Positions 1 to 7,748 of a stretch of DNA of 45,502 bases are shown piece after piece. Location: NCBI RefSeq assembly GCF_022340925.1, contig NZ_JAJDNA010000069.1:1-45502 (forward strand), given 5' to 3'. The position numbers and the translations under genes are program-made. Source of the DNA: Thiocapsa sp. Lineage in GTDB: Bacteria > Pseudomonadota > Gammaproteobacteria > Chromatiales > Chromatiaceae. How positions within the stretch are numbered: position 1 is the first letter of the stretch; each line of letters begins with the position of its first letter. The notes under the pieces were generated by a model, which saw only the letters and a program-made list of their open reading frames with translations, did not search any database and was not told the DNA's origin.

Positions 1-333
1 GCCGAGGCGGAGAACGGGTCCTTCTGCCTGCTGCCGCGCCATATCGATTTCGTCGCCGCGCTGGTGCCCGGCGTGCTCACGTTCGTCACTCCGGCGGGCG
101 CGGAGACCTTCGCCGCCATCGACGAGGGCATCCTGGTGAAATGCGGGCAGGACGTGTTCGTGTCCACGCTCAATGGGGTCAGAGGAACTGACCTTGGACG
201 GCTGAAAGCCCTTGTGGAAGAGCGCTTTCTGGAGCTCGGAGAGCACGAACGGAAGGCGCGCACCGCGCTGGCCCGTCTCGAGGCGGGCACGCTGAGGGGT
301 TTCCTCGAATTGCAGGAGAAGCTTCATGACTGA
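1..333 (+). CDS. atpC: N-type F1Fo ATPase epsilon subunit, 3' part
   Basis: The open frame enters from the left edge, so the N-terminus is outside the window. About 110 residues are visible. The beta-sandwich part (GVLTFVTPAGAETFAAIDEG and the following DVFVST strand) and a charged C-terminal helix are characteristic of AtpC. Epsilon couples the F1 central stalk to the c-ring and often restrains ATP hydrolysis. The gene sits directly before atpQ, as in the N-ATPase order atpD-C-Q-R-B-E-F-A-G, so atpD should lie just outside the window. Its last 8 bases overlap the start of atpQ, which points to translational coupling. Family assignment rests on both motif and context. Confidence 0.88.
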   Translation, partial: AEAENGSFCLLPRHIDFVAALVPGVLTFVTPAGAETFAAIDEGILVKCGQDVFVSTLNGVRGTDLGRLKALVEERFLELGEHERKARTALARLEAGTLRGFLELQEKLHD

Positions 334-640
334 GCCGCCAGCCCCTCGAGAGCCCACCAGCCCGACGGAGCAGCTTGGCACAGCGGTCGGCCGCAGGGCC
401 GAGCGCAGGCTGCGCGCCCGCCAACGCGCGCAGCGCACCGCCTGGTTCGGCCTCGGCATGTTCGGCCTGGTCGGCTGGTCGGTCGCCATACCCACCCTGC
501 TCGGCATCGCCCTGGGTCTCTGGCTGGATGCCCGCTGGCCTGGCCGCCCCTCTTGGACCCTGACGTTCCTGTTGATCGGTGTCGCGCTCGGTTGTCTCAA
601 CGCCTGGTACTGGGTCAGGCAGGAGAGCCGGCGTGACTGA
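326..640 (+). CDS. atpQ: N-ATPase accessory membrane protein AtpQ (AtpI-like)
   Basis: This 104-residue protein has a charged, Arg-rich N-terminal 40 residues followed by two hydrophobic segments. The first runs from about residue 47 to 67 (WSVAIPTLLGIALGLWLDAR) and the second from about 76 to 97. That layout and the G-x-x-L-G-x-x-L-D turn match the small AtpI/AtpQ family found in N-ATPase operons, where the protein is thought to help assemble the c-ring or assist cation handling. ATG 326 overlaps the end of atpC and is the natural start. The exact biochemical role of AtpQ is not established, so only the family and complex are firm. Confidence 0.85.
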   Translation: MTEPPAPREPTSPTEQLGTAVGRRAERRLRARQRAQRTAWFGLGMFGLVGWSVAIPTLLGIALGLWLDARWPGRPSWTLTFLLIGVALGCLNAWYWVRQESRRD

Positions 641-863
641 CCCGGCGGCGGTTGCTGAGACCCTGATCACCCTCGGCGGGCTATGCCTGGCCGGCCTGCC
701 GGCCGGACAGCGCTGTGCACAGACCCGGGACACCCCCCTGGCGGCGGTGCCCGGTTGCGCCGTGGGGTCCGCGCCGATCGGCCCGGCTGTCGCCCGCAGG
801 ACACTCGCCCGGGCCGGGGACTCCCCACCGCCGCACCAGACCCCGAAGGCCCCGGGCCAATGA
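633..863 (+). pseudogene. Short antiporter-like open frame between atpQ and atpR
   Basis: A GTG-started frame of 76 codons begins inside the end of atpQ (8-base overlap) and ends with a TGA that overlaps the atpR ATG. Such tight junctions are typical of a translated gene. The first 23 residues (TDPAAVAETLITLGGLCLAG) look like the first membrane helix of CPA2-type cation/proton antiporters. A later spacing T-P-L-x-x-V...G-x-x-x-I-G-P is also reminiscent of that family. The rest is Pro/Arg-rich and has no further membrane helices. The reading proposed here is a stub left after deletion of most of an antiporter gene. It could equally be a small coupling peptide or chance coding. Confidence 0.35.
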
Positions 864-1156
864 ACGACTGGCTGCAACTGACCGCCTCGTTGATCGCCGG
901 CGTGCTGCTGGGCCTGGTGTACTTCTGGAGCCTGTGGACGACGGTCGGCCGGCTGATGCGCCAGGACCGACCGGCGATCTGGATGCTCGGCGGCATGCTG
1001 CTGCGCTTCGGCCTGATCCTTGTCGTATTCTATCCGCTCGCGCGCTATGGCGATTGGCGGCACGTGCTCAGTGCCGCCGTCGGCTTCACCCTGTCCCGGA
1101 TCTTGACCGTTCAGCTCGTCGCGCGGCGCCGGATCCACAAGGGGTCGGATGCATGA
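860..1156 (+). CDS. atpR: N-ATPase accessory membrane protein AtpR
   Basis: The 98-residue protein begins at ATG 860 (MNDWLQ). Longer upstream extensions of the frame are Pro/Arg-rich and not credible. Three hydrophobic helices are visible, at about residues 5-27, 37-57 and 64-84. The second contains an Arg next to its core (MLLRFGLILVVF), as is usual in AtpR. In the N-ATPase literature AtpR is predicted to sit with AtpQ and supply Arg side chains facing the c-ring carboxylates during assembly. The stop overlaps the atpB start as ATGA, so translation is probably coupled. Confidence 0.85.
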   Translation: MNDWLQLTASLIAGVLLGLVYFWSLWTTVGRLMRQDRPAIWMLGGMLLRFGLILVVFYPLARYGDWRHVLSAAVGFTLSRILTVQLVARRRIHKGSDA

Positions 1157-1866
1157 CCATCAGTCCGGACAGCCTCGTGTTGTGGCGCTGGGGTCCGCTC
1201 CCGTTGAACGCGACCATCGTGTTCACCTGGCTGGTCATGGCTGTCCTGGCGCTCGCCTCCTGGCTGATCACCCGTCGCCTGTCCACCGGCACGGACATGT
1301 CCCGCTGGCAGAATCTGCTCGAGGTGGTGGTGACTGGCATTCGCGAGCAGATCGAGCAGGTCAGCCATCAAGACCCGAGCCGCTATCTCCCCTTTGTGGG
1401 GACCTTGTTCTTGTTCATCGCGATGGCGAATCTACTCAATATCATCCCCGGCTATATGGCGCCGACGGGGTCTCTATCGACCACGACGGCATTGGCGATC
1501 TGCGTCTTCTTCGCGGTGCCTCTGTACGGGATTCTGTACGAGGGTCCGGTGGCCTATCTCCGGCACTATGTGCAGCCGACCTGGCTCATGCTGCCCTTCA
1601 ACATCGTCGGTGAGATCTCCCGGACGATCGCCCTGGCGGTGCGTCTCTACGGAAACATCATGAGCGGAACCGTCATCGTGGCGATCCTGCTCAGCCTCAC
1701 CCCCTATTTCTTTCCGGTCGTCATGCAGCTGTTGGGCCTGCTGACCGGGATGATCCAGGCCTACATCTTCGCGGTGCTCGCAATGGTGTACATTGCGTCG
1801 GCCACGTCGGCCCGGCGGCGCGACGCCCGTCCCGCCAAGTCGGGGGACTCCGCATCGACTTCATGA
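1153..1866 (+). CDS. atpB: N-ATPase Fo subunit a
   Basis: The protein has 237 residues with five or six membrane helices. The stator Arg needed for ion translocation lies at about residue 164 in ALAVRLYGNIMSG, the subunit-a hallmark, and a preceding Asn-rich loop (FIAMANLLNIIPGY) is also typical. Subunit a forms the two ion half-channels against the c-ring. The start is ATG 1153, in a 4-base ATGA overlap with atpR. An upstream extension to 715 is open but reads as non-family sequence. The C-terminal tail is Arg/Ser-rich and short. Confidence 0.93.
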   Translation: MTISPDSLVLWRWGPLPLNATIVFTWLVMAVLALASWLITRRLSTGTDMSRWQNLLEVVVTGIREQIEQVSHQDPSRYLPFVGTLFLFIAMANLLNIIPGYMAPTGSLSTTTALAICVFFAVPLYGILYEGPVAYLRHYVQPTWLMLPFNIVGEISRTIALAVRLYGNIMSGTVIVAILLSLTPYFFPVVMQLLGLLTGMIQAYIFAVLAMVYIASATSARRRDARPAKSGDSASTS

Positions 1867-1876
1867 GGGGAGCGAC

Positions 1877-2155
1877 ATGGACGGTATTTCTGCAATCGGC
1901 ATGGCATCCATCGTCACCGCCGGCTTGACCATCACGATCGGCTCGATCGGTCCGGCACTCGGTGAAGCCCGGGCCGTGGCCCAGGCCCTCAGCGCCATCG
2001 CACAGCAGCCGGACGAGGCCGGCACGATCACGCGGACCCTGTTCGTCGGGCTGGCGATGATCGAGTCGACGGCGATCTACTGTTTCGTGGTTGCGATGAT
2101 CCTGATCTTCGCCAACCCCTTCTGGGACCATGTCGCAGGGCCCTCCGGAGGCTGA
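1877..2155 (+). CDS. atpE: N-ATPase Fo subunit c
   Basis: This is a 92-residue two-helix hairpin with the loop motif ARAVAQALSAIAQQPDEAG. The outer helix carries the ion-binding carboxylate Glu63 in ESTAIY, so Glu63, Ser64, Thr65 and Tyr68 match sodium-type c-rings. The inner helix has GPALGEARA with Glu30 where Na+-binding c-rings of the Ilyobacter type have Gln. A second Glu in that position is known from N-type rings and has been linked to proton use in at least one species, so ion choice cannot be read directly. A good ribosome site (GAGGGGAG) precedes ATG 1877. The subunit would form the rotor ring in the inner membrane. Confidence 0.94.
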   Translation: MDGISAIGMASIVTAGLTITIGSIGPALGEARAVAQALSAIAQQPDEAGTITRTLFVGLAMIESTAIYCFVVAMILIFANPFWDHVAGPSGG

Positions 2156-2158
2156 TCC

Positions 2159-2926
2159 ATGCAGGTGGACTGGATCACCGTCTCCGCGCAGATCGTCAAT
2201 TTTCTGATCCTGGTCTGGTTGCTCAAGCGTTTCTTGTATCAGCCGGTCATCCGCGCCATGGATAGCCGGGAGCAACGCATCAACCAGCGCCTCGACGACG
2301 CGCGCGCCAGTCAGGAGGAGGCCGACCGGCAGGCGGCCCACTACCGCGAAGAGCGCGAGGAGCTGGAGCGGCAACGCACCGGGCTCCTCGACCAGGCGAG
2401 GGACGAGGCCGCGCGCGAGAAGAAGCAGATGCTCCAGGCGGCACGCGCCGAGGTCCGGGAGACCCGAGCGCAATGGCACCGCCAGACGGCGCAGGAGAGG
2501 GCCGAGCTCCTGGAGAACCTGCGGGGCCGGGCCGCCGAGGCGGTTTGGACCACCGCGCGCAAGACCCTGAGTGATCTGGCCAATGCCACGCTCGAAGCGC
2601 AGATCGTCGAGGTCTTCGTCGCACGACTCGACGCACTCGACGCAGGCGAGCGCAAGGCCTTGGCGCGGGGCTCCGACAAGATTCGGATCGCCAGCGCCTT
2701 CGAGCTCGACTCGGGCCTGCGTGCCCGCCTGACCCGCGCGGTCCACGACTGCATCGCCGAGGGCGTCGAGGTGACCTACGCGGTCTCCGAGGAGCTGCTC
2801 TGCGGCATTCGGCTCGACAGTGAGGAGCAGCAGCTGAGCTGGAACCTGGCGGACTATTTGGACGGCCTGGCGACGCGTATCGAAGCGGCATTCAGCCCGC
2901 GGGAATCGCAGCAGGCGGGGGACTGA
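2159..2926 (+). CDS. atpF: N-ATPase b subunit with delta-like C-terminus
   Basis: The 255-residue protein has an N-terminal membrane helix ([19 protein letters not shown]) and then about 120 residues of charged coiled coil, as in subunit b. It is roughly 100 residues longer than a standard b subunit. The C-terminal stretch from about residue 175 ([16 protein letters not shown], then [10 protein letters not shown]) resembles the C-terminal domain of subunit delta. The operon has no separate atpH, so this b-delta fusion probably provides the whole peripheral stalk. A GGAGG ribosome site lies just upstream at the end of atpE, with ATG at 2159. Confidence 0.9.
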   Translation: MQVDWITVSAQIVNFLILVWLLKRFLYQPVIRAMDSREQRINQRLDDARASQEEADRQAAHYREEREELERQRTGLLDQARDEAAREKKQMLQAARAEVRETRAQWHRQTAQERAELLENLRGRAAEAVWTTARKTLSDLANATLEAQIVEVFVARLDALDAGERKALARGSDKIRIASAFELDSGLRARLTRAVHDCIAEGVEVTYAVSEELLCGIRLDSEEQQLSWNLADYLDGLATRIEAAFSPRESQQAGD

Positions 2927-2930
2927 GGCC

Positions 2931-4454
2931 TTGCTGAAAGAGCTGCTCGACGATGCCGTGACGACCCTGCAGGAGGCCGTCGAGCAGACGGCCGCGGAGT
3001 TTCGCCCGCGCGAGACCGGGACCATCCTCCAGGTCGGCGGTGGCATCGCCCGAATCAAGGGCCTGCCGAGTCTCAAGTCGGAGGAGCTGGTGCGGTTTCC
3101 AGGCGACGTGCTGGGGGTCGCCGTCAATCTCGAGCCGGACGAGGTCGGGGTGATCCTGCTCGGCGACAGCGAACGGCTCGCCGCCGGGGCAGGGGTCACG
3201 GCGACCGGACGCGAGGCGGACACGCCGGTCGGCGACGGCCTCCTCGGCCGGGTCATCGACACCACCGGGCGGGTCCTGGACCAGGGCAAGCCCCTCAGCT
3301 ACAGCGAACGCCGGCCGGTGGAGCGTCCCGCGCCCGCGATCATCGATCGGTCCCCGGTGACCGTGCCGCTGGAAACCGGCATCAAGGCGATCGACGCCCT
3401 GATCCCGGTCGGCCGGGGCCAGCGGGAGCTCATCCTCGGCGACCGCCAGACAGGCAAGACGTCCGTGGCCGTGGACACCCTGATCAATCAGCGCGACAAG
3501 GGTGTCGTCTGCGTCTATTGCGCGATCGGGCAGCGGGGCACCGCGGTGGCGCGGGTCGTCGAGACACTGCGCACCCACCATGCCCTGACGAATACGATCG
3601 TGGTGGTGGCGTCGGACGAGGATCCGCCCGGCCTGCGTTTCGTGGCCCCCTATGCCGCCACCACCATGGCCGAATACTTCATGGAGCAGGGCCGGGACGC
3701 ACTGATCGTCTACGACGATCTGACCCGCCATGCCCGCGCCTATCGGGAGCTGTCGCTGTTGTTGCGGCGCCCGCCGGGACGCGAGGCCTATCCCGGCGAC
3801 ATCTTCTTTATCCACTCCCGCCTGCTGGAGCGGGCGACCCACCTGCGTGAGGAGCGCGGCGGCGGATCGCTGACGGCACTGCCGATCGTGGAGACCCAGG
3901 CGCAGGACATCTCCGCCTATATCCCGACCAACCTGATTTCGATCACCGACGGCCAGATCTACCTGTCTCCGACCTTGTTTCACAAGGGCCTGCTGCCGGC
4001 GATCGACGTCGGCAAGTCGGTGTCGCGCGTCGGGGGGAAGACCCAGTACCCGGCATTCCGAGGCGTGGCCGGTGATCTGCGCCTGTCCTATTCGCAGTTC
4101 GAGGAGCTGGAGACCTTCGCCCGCTTTGCCACCCGCCTGGACGAGGATACCCGCGCCACGATCGAGCACGGGCGCCGCGTCCGTGAGGTGCTCAAGCAGC
4201 CGGAGCACCAACCGCTGCGGGCCTCCGATCAGATGGTCGTCCTCAAGGCCGTCAACGCCGGGCTGCTGGACGCGCTGGCGCTGGAGCAGATCGCGGACGC
4301 GGAGGTGGCGCTGAGACGGCGCGTCCACGCCGAGCTGCCCGATCTGTGCGAGCGGATGGAAACCGGCCGCGAGCTCGACCCGCCGCAATGGGAGCAGGTC
4401 CTCGAGGTCGCGCGCAAGACCCTGGCCGAGATGCACGGTCAGGCTCCGGAGTAA
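2931..4454 (+). CDS. atpA: N-ATPase F1 subunit alpha
   Basis: The 507-residue protein has the alpha-subunit beta-barrel, nucleotide-binding core and C-terminal helices in order. The P-loop is at about residues 170-178 (GDRQTGKTS), followed by VYCAIGQRG and the DDLTRHA segment. Alpha subunits form the hexamer with beta and carry the non-catalytic sites. The start is a TTG at 2931, four bases after the atpF stop. The reading [10 protein letters not shown] gives a normal N-terminus and no better start is nearby. It is shorter at the N-terminus than some alphas, which fits a stalk built by a fused b-delta subunit. Confidence 0.94.
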   Translation: MLKELLDDAVTTLQEAVEQTAAEFRPRETGTILQVGGGIARIKGLPSLKSEELVRFPGDVLGVAVNLEPDEVGVILLGDSERLAAGAGVTATGREADTPVGDGLLGRVIDTTGRVLDQGKPLSYSERRPVERPAPAIIDRSPVTVPLETGIKAIDALIPVGRGQRELILGDRQTGKTSVAVDTLINQRDKGVVCVYCAIGQRGTAVARVVETLRTHHALTNTIVVVASDEDPPGLRFVAPYAATTMAEYFMEQGRDALIVYDDLTRHARAYRELSLLLRRPPGREAYPGDIFFIHSRLLERATHLREERGGGSLTALPIVETQAQDISAYIPTNLISITDGQIYLSPTLFHKGLLPAIDVGKSVSRVGGKTQYPAFRGVAGDLRLSYSQFEELETFARFATRLDEDTRATIEHGRRVREVLKQPEHQPLRASDQMVVLKAVNAGLLDALALEQIADAEVALRRRVHAELPDLCERMETGRELDPPQWEQVLEVARKTLAEMHGQAPE

Positions 4455-4458
4455 GGCG

Positions 4459-5352
4459 GTGGAGTCGCTCGAGCAACTGCACAGGCAGCTCGACAGCGTC
4501 CAACAGCTGCGCACCATCGTCAAAACCATGAAGGCGCTGTCGGCCACGAGCATCCGGCAGTACGAGCAGGCCGTCGCGGCGCTCGCCCTCTACTACCGCA
4601 CGGTCGAACGCGGGTTGCACGTGGTCCTGAAAGACACGGAGCCGCCCGCGCCGCCTGCACCGGCGAATCAGCCGCGCCGCCTCGCCGCCATCGTCTTCGG
4701 CTCGGATCACGGACTCTGCGGCCGCTTCAACGAGGACATCACCGAGTACGCGCGAAAGCGGATGGCATCCGCCGCTGCCGATCCGCAACATCGGCTGCTG
4801 TTGTCGGTGGGTGCCCGCGTCGCCGCCAGCCTGGAGCAGGCCGGCGAGGTGGTCGCGCAAGATTTGTTGGTCCCCGGCTCGGCGGACCAGATCACGGCGA
4901 CGGTGCAGCGCATCCTGCTGACGATCGACGATTGGCGCAAGGAGGCCCGGGTTCATTACGTCTATCTCTTCTACAACCGCCACTCTGGCGGCGGTCGGAC
5001 CTACCAGCCCACCGGCATCGAGCTGCTCCCGCTCAACCTCCACCGCTTCCATCGCCTTCAGGAGGAACGCTGGCCATCGCGTCTGCTCCCGATCTTCACC
5101 ATGGATCGTGGGGCGCTGCTCAGCCGGCTGATTCACCAGTACCTGTTCGTCTCGGTCTTCCGCGCCTGTGCCGAGTCGCAGGCGAGCGAGCACACCAGCC
5201 GCCTCTCCGCCATGCAGGCGGCCGAGCGCAATCTCGACGAGCGGCTGGAGGAGGTGACCGGCGCATTTCGGCGCGCACGCCAGACCGCGATCACCTCCGA
5301 GCTGTTGGACGTGGTGGCTGGATTCGAGGCCATCGCGACCCGCGGCGGCTGA
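4459..5352 (+). CDS. atpG: N-ATPase F1 subunit gamma
   Basis: The frame encodes 297 residues from GTG 4459, four bases after atpA. The N-terminal helix (QLHRQLDSVQQLRTIVKTMK) and the terminal helix (ERNLDERLEEVTGAFRRARQ) are the two long helices of the rotating central shaft. SDHGLCGRFNEDI is the conserved gamma motif between them. Divergence from ordinary gamma in the middle third is normal for the N-type clade. It is the last gene of the operon as known elsewhere. No clear terminator follows, and jetA starts 84 bases downstream on the same strand, so read-through is possible. Confidence 0.91.
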   Translation: MESLEQLHRQLDSVQQLRTIVKTMKALSATSIRQYEQAVAALALYYRTVERGLHVVLKDTEPPAPPAPANQPRRLAAIVFGSDHGLCGRFNEDITEYARKRMASAAADPQHRLLLSVGARVAASLEQAGEVVAQDLLVPGSADQITATVQRILLTIDDWRKEARVHYVYLFYNRHSGGGRTYQPTGIELLPLNLHRFHRLQEERWPSRLLPIFTMDRGALLSRLIHQYLFVSVFRACAESQASEHTSRLSAMQAAERNLDERLEEVTGAFRRARQTAITSELLDVVAGFEAIATRGG

Positions 5353-5436
5353 ACGGTCCGGCTCCATCCTGGGCGCCCGTCTCCCGCTTGCGATGGGGAT
5401 GCAGGCGCTGCGGTCTTGAGGCATGATCGCACGATC

Positions 5437-6885
5437 ATGGATTTCGGTACTCTCGATGCGCTGCGCACGCATCACCCGGCGTGGCGGCTGTTGCGCTCGG
5501 ACCACGCGCCGCTGGCCGCGAGCTTTCTGCACCGCGTGTTCGTCCTCCCCAACGTGCGGGTGATGGCGGCTGCGGATCTGGCCGAGGCGCTCGAGGACGA
5601 GCTCTACGGGCTGCGCGAGCGCTTGGGCGAAGGCGCCTTCCCGAGGCCGGCCCTGGAGTACCTCAACGAGTGGGCCAGTCCCGAGAAGGGGTGGCTCCGC
5701 AAATTCTACGCCCAAGGCTCGGACGAGCCTCAGTTCGACCTGACGCCGGCGACCGAGAAGGCCATCTCCTGGCTCGGCACACTCGCCGAGCGCAGCTTCG
5801 TGGGCACCGAGTCGCGCCTTCTGACCCTGTTTGAGCTGCTCAAGCAGATGAGCGAGGGCAGCGAGTCCGATCCCGAGAAGCGCATCGCGGAGCTGCGCAA
5901 GCGGCGCGACGAGATCGATGCCGAGATCGCACGGGTGCTGGCAGGGGACGTGCCGCTGCTGGACGACACCGCGCTCAAGGACCGCTTCCAGCAGTTCATG
6001 CAACTGGCGCGCGAGCTGTTGACCGACTTTCGCGAGGTGGAGCACAACTTCCGCCTGCTGGATCGACGGGTGCGCGAGCGCATTGCGCTGTGGGAAGGCG
6101 CCAAGGGCGCCCTGCTGGAAGAGATCATGGGCGAGCGTGACGCGATCGCCGACTCCGACCAGGGTCGCAGCTTCCGAGCCTTCTGGGACTTCCTCATGTC
6201 CAGCCGCCGCCAGGAGGAATTGACGGAGCTGCTCGAGCGTGTCCTCGCCCTGCCCCCCGTCGTGGACTTGAGACCGGATGCCCGCACGCGCCGGGTGCAT
6301 TACGACTGGCTGGAGGCGGGTGAGCACACCCAGCGCACCGTCGCCCAGCTCTCACAGCAGCTGCGCCGCTTTCTTGACGATCAGGCCTGGCTGGAGAACC
6401 GTCGGATCATGGATATCCTGCACGGCATCGAGGCGAAGGCGCTGGCCCTGCGTGACACACAGCCCCCGGGCGAGGTGATGCGGATCGCACAGCCCTCCGC
6501 CGAGATCGAGCTGCCGATGGAGCGCCCGCTCTTCCGGCCGCCGCTGAAGCCGGTGATCGCGGATCTGGCGCTGCAGGCAGGCGAGGAGGACCTGGACCCC
6601 GCGGCGCTCTACTCCCAGGCGGTGGTCGACCGCGCACAGCTGGCCCGCCACATCCGCCAGGCCTTGCAGGACCGCTCGCAGGTCACCCTGCGGGAGCTGA
6701 CCGACAGACGACCCTTGAAGCAGGGTCTGGCAGAGCTGGTCGCCTATCTCCAGCTGGGCAGCGAGGCCTTCAGGACGACGGTGGACGAGGACACCCAGGA
6801 GGTGATCAGCTGGGAGGCGGCCGCGACCGACGGCGTCACCGTCCGCAGGGCCGCCCGGCTGCCGCGCGTCATCTATGTGAGGTGA
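5437..6885 (+). CDS. jetA: Wadjet protein JetA (DUF3375, MukF-like kleisin)
   Basis: The protein has 482 residues and starts MDFGTLDALRTHHPAWRLLR, the usual start of DUF3375 proteins. ATG 5437 is preferred over an in-frame TTG at 5416 for that reason. The sequence is helical throughout, with a coiled-coil section near residues 145-185 and a C-terminal winged-helix-like part rich in charged residues (QALQDRSQVTLRELTDRRPL). In type I Wadjet, JetA is the kleisin that bridges the JetC ATPase heads and recruits JetB. It acts in the cytoplasm on circular plasmid DNA. jetB begins 7 bases later. The ribosome site is weak. Confidence 0.93.
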   Translation: MDFGTLDALRTHHPAWRLLRSDHAPLAASFLHRVFVLPNVRVMAAADLAEALEDELYGLRERLGEGAFPRPALEYLNEWASPEKGWLRKFYAQGSDEPQFDLTPATEKAISWLGTLAERSFVGTESRLLTLFELLKQMSEGSESDPEKRIAELRKRRDEIDAEIARVLAGDVPLLDDTALKDRFQQFMQLARELLTDFREVEHNFRLLDRRVRERIALWEGAKGALLEEIMGERDAIADSDQGRSFRAFWDFLMSSRRQEELTELLERVLALPPVVDLRPDARTRRVHYDWLEAGEHTQRTVAQLSQQLRRFLDDQAWLENRRIMDILHGIEAKALALRDTQPPGEVMRIAQPSAEIELPMERPLFRPPLKPVIADLALQAGEEDLDPAALYSQAVVDRAQLARHIRQALQDRSQVTLRELTDRRPLKQGLAELVAYLQLGSEAFRTTVDEDTQEVISWEAAATDGVTVRRAARLPRVIYVR

Positions 6886-6892
6886 GACGGGG

Positions 6893-7558
6893 ATGGACGA
6901 CGACCCAGGACAGGCCCGGGACGGCCCGGCGACGTCGGCGGGAGCGGATCTGTCGACCTTGGTGATCACCCTGCTCAAGGGGGTGATGTACCGCGACGGC
7001 GACGAGCGTCTCTGGGGTGCGCTGCTCGCCCTCCAGCCGCGGGTGCGCGACTATGTCGCGGTGCTCGGCCTGGAGCTGATGCTGGATGAGTCCGAGGGCT
7101 ATGCCTTCCTCAAGGGCCGTCCCGACACCGGCGAGGACGAGGCCGCGCCCAAGCTGCCCCGCCTGGTCGCACGTCGACCCTTGTCCTTCCCGGTCAGCCT
7201 CTTGCTGGCCTTGCTGCGCAAGAAGCTCGCCGAGCTCGATGCCGGAGGGTCCGATACCCGGCTGGTGCTGACCCGGGATGACATCGTCGAGCTGGTCAGG
7301 GTCTTCCTCCCCCAGAGCAGCAACGAGGCGAGGCTCATCGACCAGATCGAGACGCACATCAACAAGGTCGTCGAGCTGGGTTTTCTGCGGCGTCTGAAGG
7401 CGGCCAGTGGTCCGGCCAGCTACGAGGTGAGGCGCATCCTGAAGGCCTTTGTCGATGCCCAGTGGCTGGCGGACTTCGACACCCGGCTGGCGGCCTATCA
7501 GGCCCAGCTCTCCGGGACCGAGGCAGCGCCGGGCGATGCCGACGACGCGCCGGCATGA
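6893..7558 (+). CDS. jetB: Wadjet protein JetB (DUF4194, MukE-like)
   Basis: This is a 221-residue DUF4194 protein. Helical winged-helix repeats are suggested by STLVITLLKGVMYRDGDERLWGALL at the N-terminus and by the conserved central segment RPLSFPVSLLLALLRKKLAEL (about residues 95-115). The segment VRVFLPQSSNEARLIDQIETH is another family marker. JetB is the MukE-like partner that decorates the JetA kleisin in the loop-extruding complex. ATG 6893 follows a GACGGGG purine run. Residues after about 205 are an Ala/Asp-rich tail. Pairing with jetA before and jetC after makes the call secure. Confidence 0.92.
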   Translation: MDDDPGQARDGPATSAGADLSTLVITLLKGVMYRDGDERLWGALLALQPRVRDYVAVLGLELMLDESEGYAFLKGRPDTGEDEAAPKLPRLVARRPLSFPVSLLLALLRKKLAELDAGGSDTRLVLTRDDIVELVRVFLPQSSNEARLIDQIETHINKVVELGFLRRLKAASGPASYEVRRILKAFVDAQWLADFDTRLAAYQAQLSGTEAAPGDADDAPA

Positions 7559-7655
7559 GGTGTGCCAGCCGCAGCGGCGGACGCGACGCCCGGGTTCGCG
7601 AAGCCGTCGGGCCAGCGCCGTGCTCACCGGCGATTCGGACAGCAACGGAGCTCGG

Positions 7656-7684
7656 TTTACGGTGTTGCGTTCAGATGGTAGAAA
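7656..7684 (+). promoter_or_regulatory. Candidate internal promoter ahead of jetC
   Basis: A sigma70-like pair lies in the jetB-jetC gap: TTTACG at 7656-7661 and TAGAAA at 7679-7684, with 17 bases between them. Each box matches four of six consensus bases. The stretch is locally richer in A/T than its surroundings. If used, it would let jetC and jetD be made separately from jetA and jetB. This is a pattern match only. Confidence 0.3.
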
Positions 7685-7711
7685 ACTGTGACAATCACCC
7701 GTTTTTGCCTC

Positions 7712-7738
7712 GCGTCCCTCGCGCGTTCGCGGGGACGC
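7712..7738 (+). promoter_or_regulatory. Hairpin just upstream of the jetC start
   Basis: GCGTCCC (7712-7718) pairs with GGGACGC (7732-7738). Inside it CGCG pairs with CGCG around a CGTT loop, with one bulged T. The hairpin ends 10 bases before the jetC ATG and occupies the place where a ribosome site would be. No Shine-Dalgarno sequence is visible there. It may restrain jetC translation. No T-run follows, so it is not a standard terminator. Confidence 0.4.
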
Positions 7739-7748
7739 CGCCGATCAC

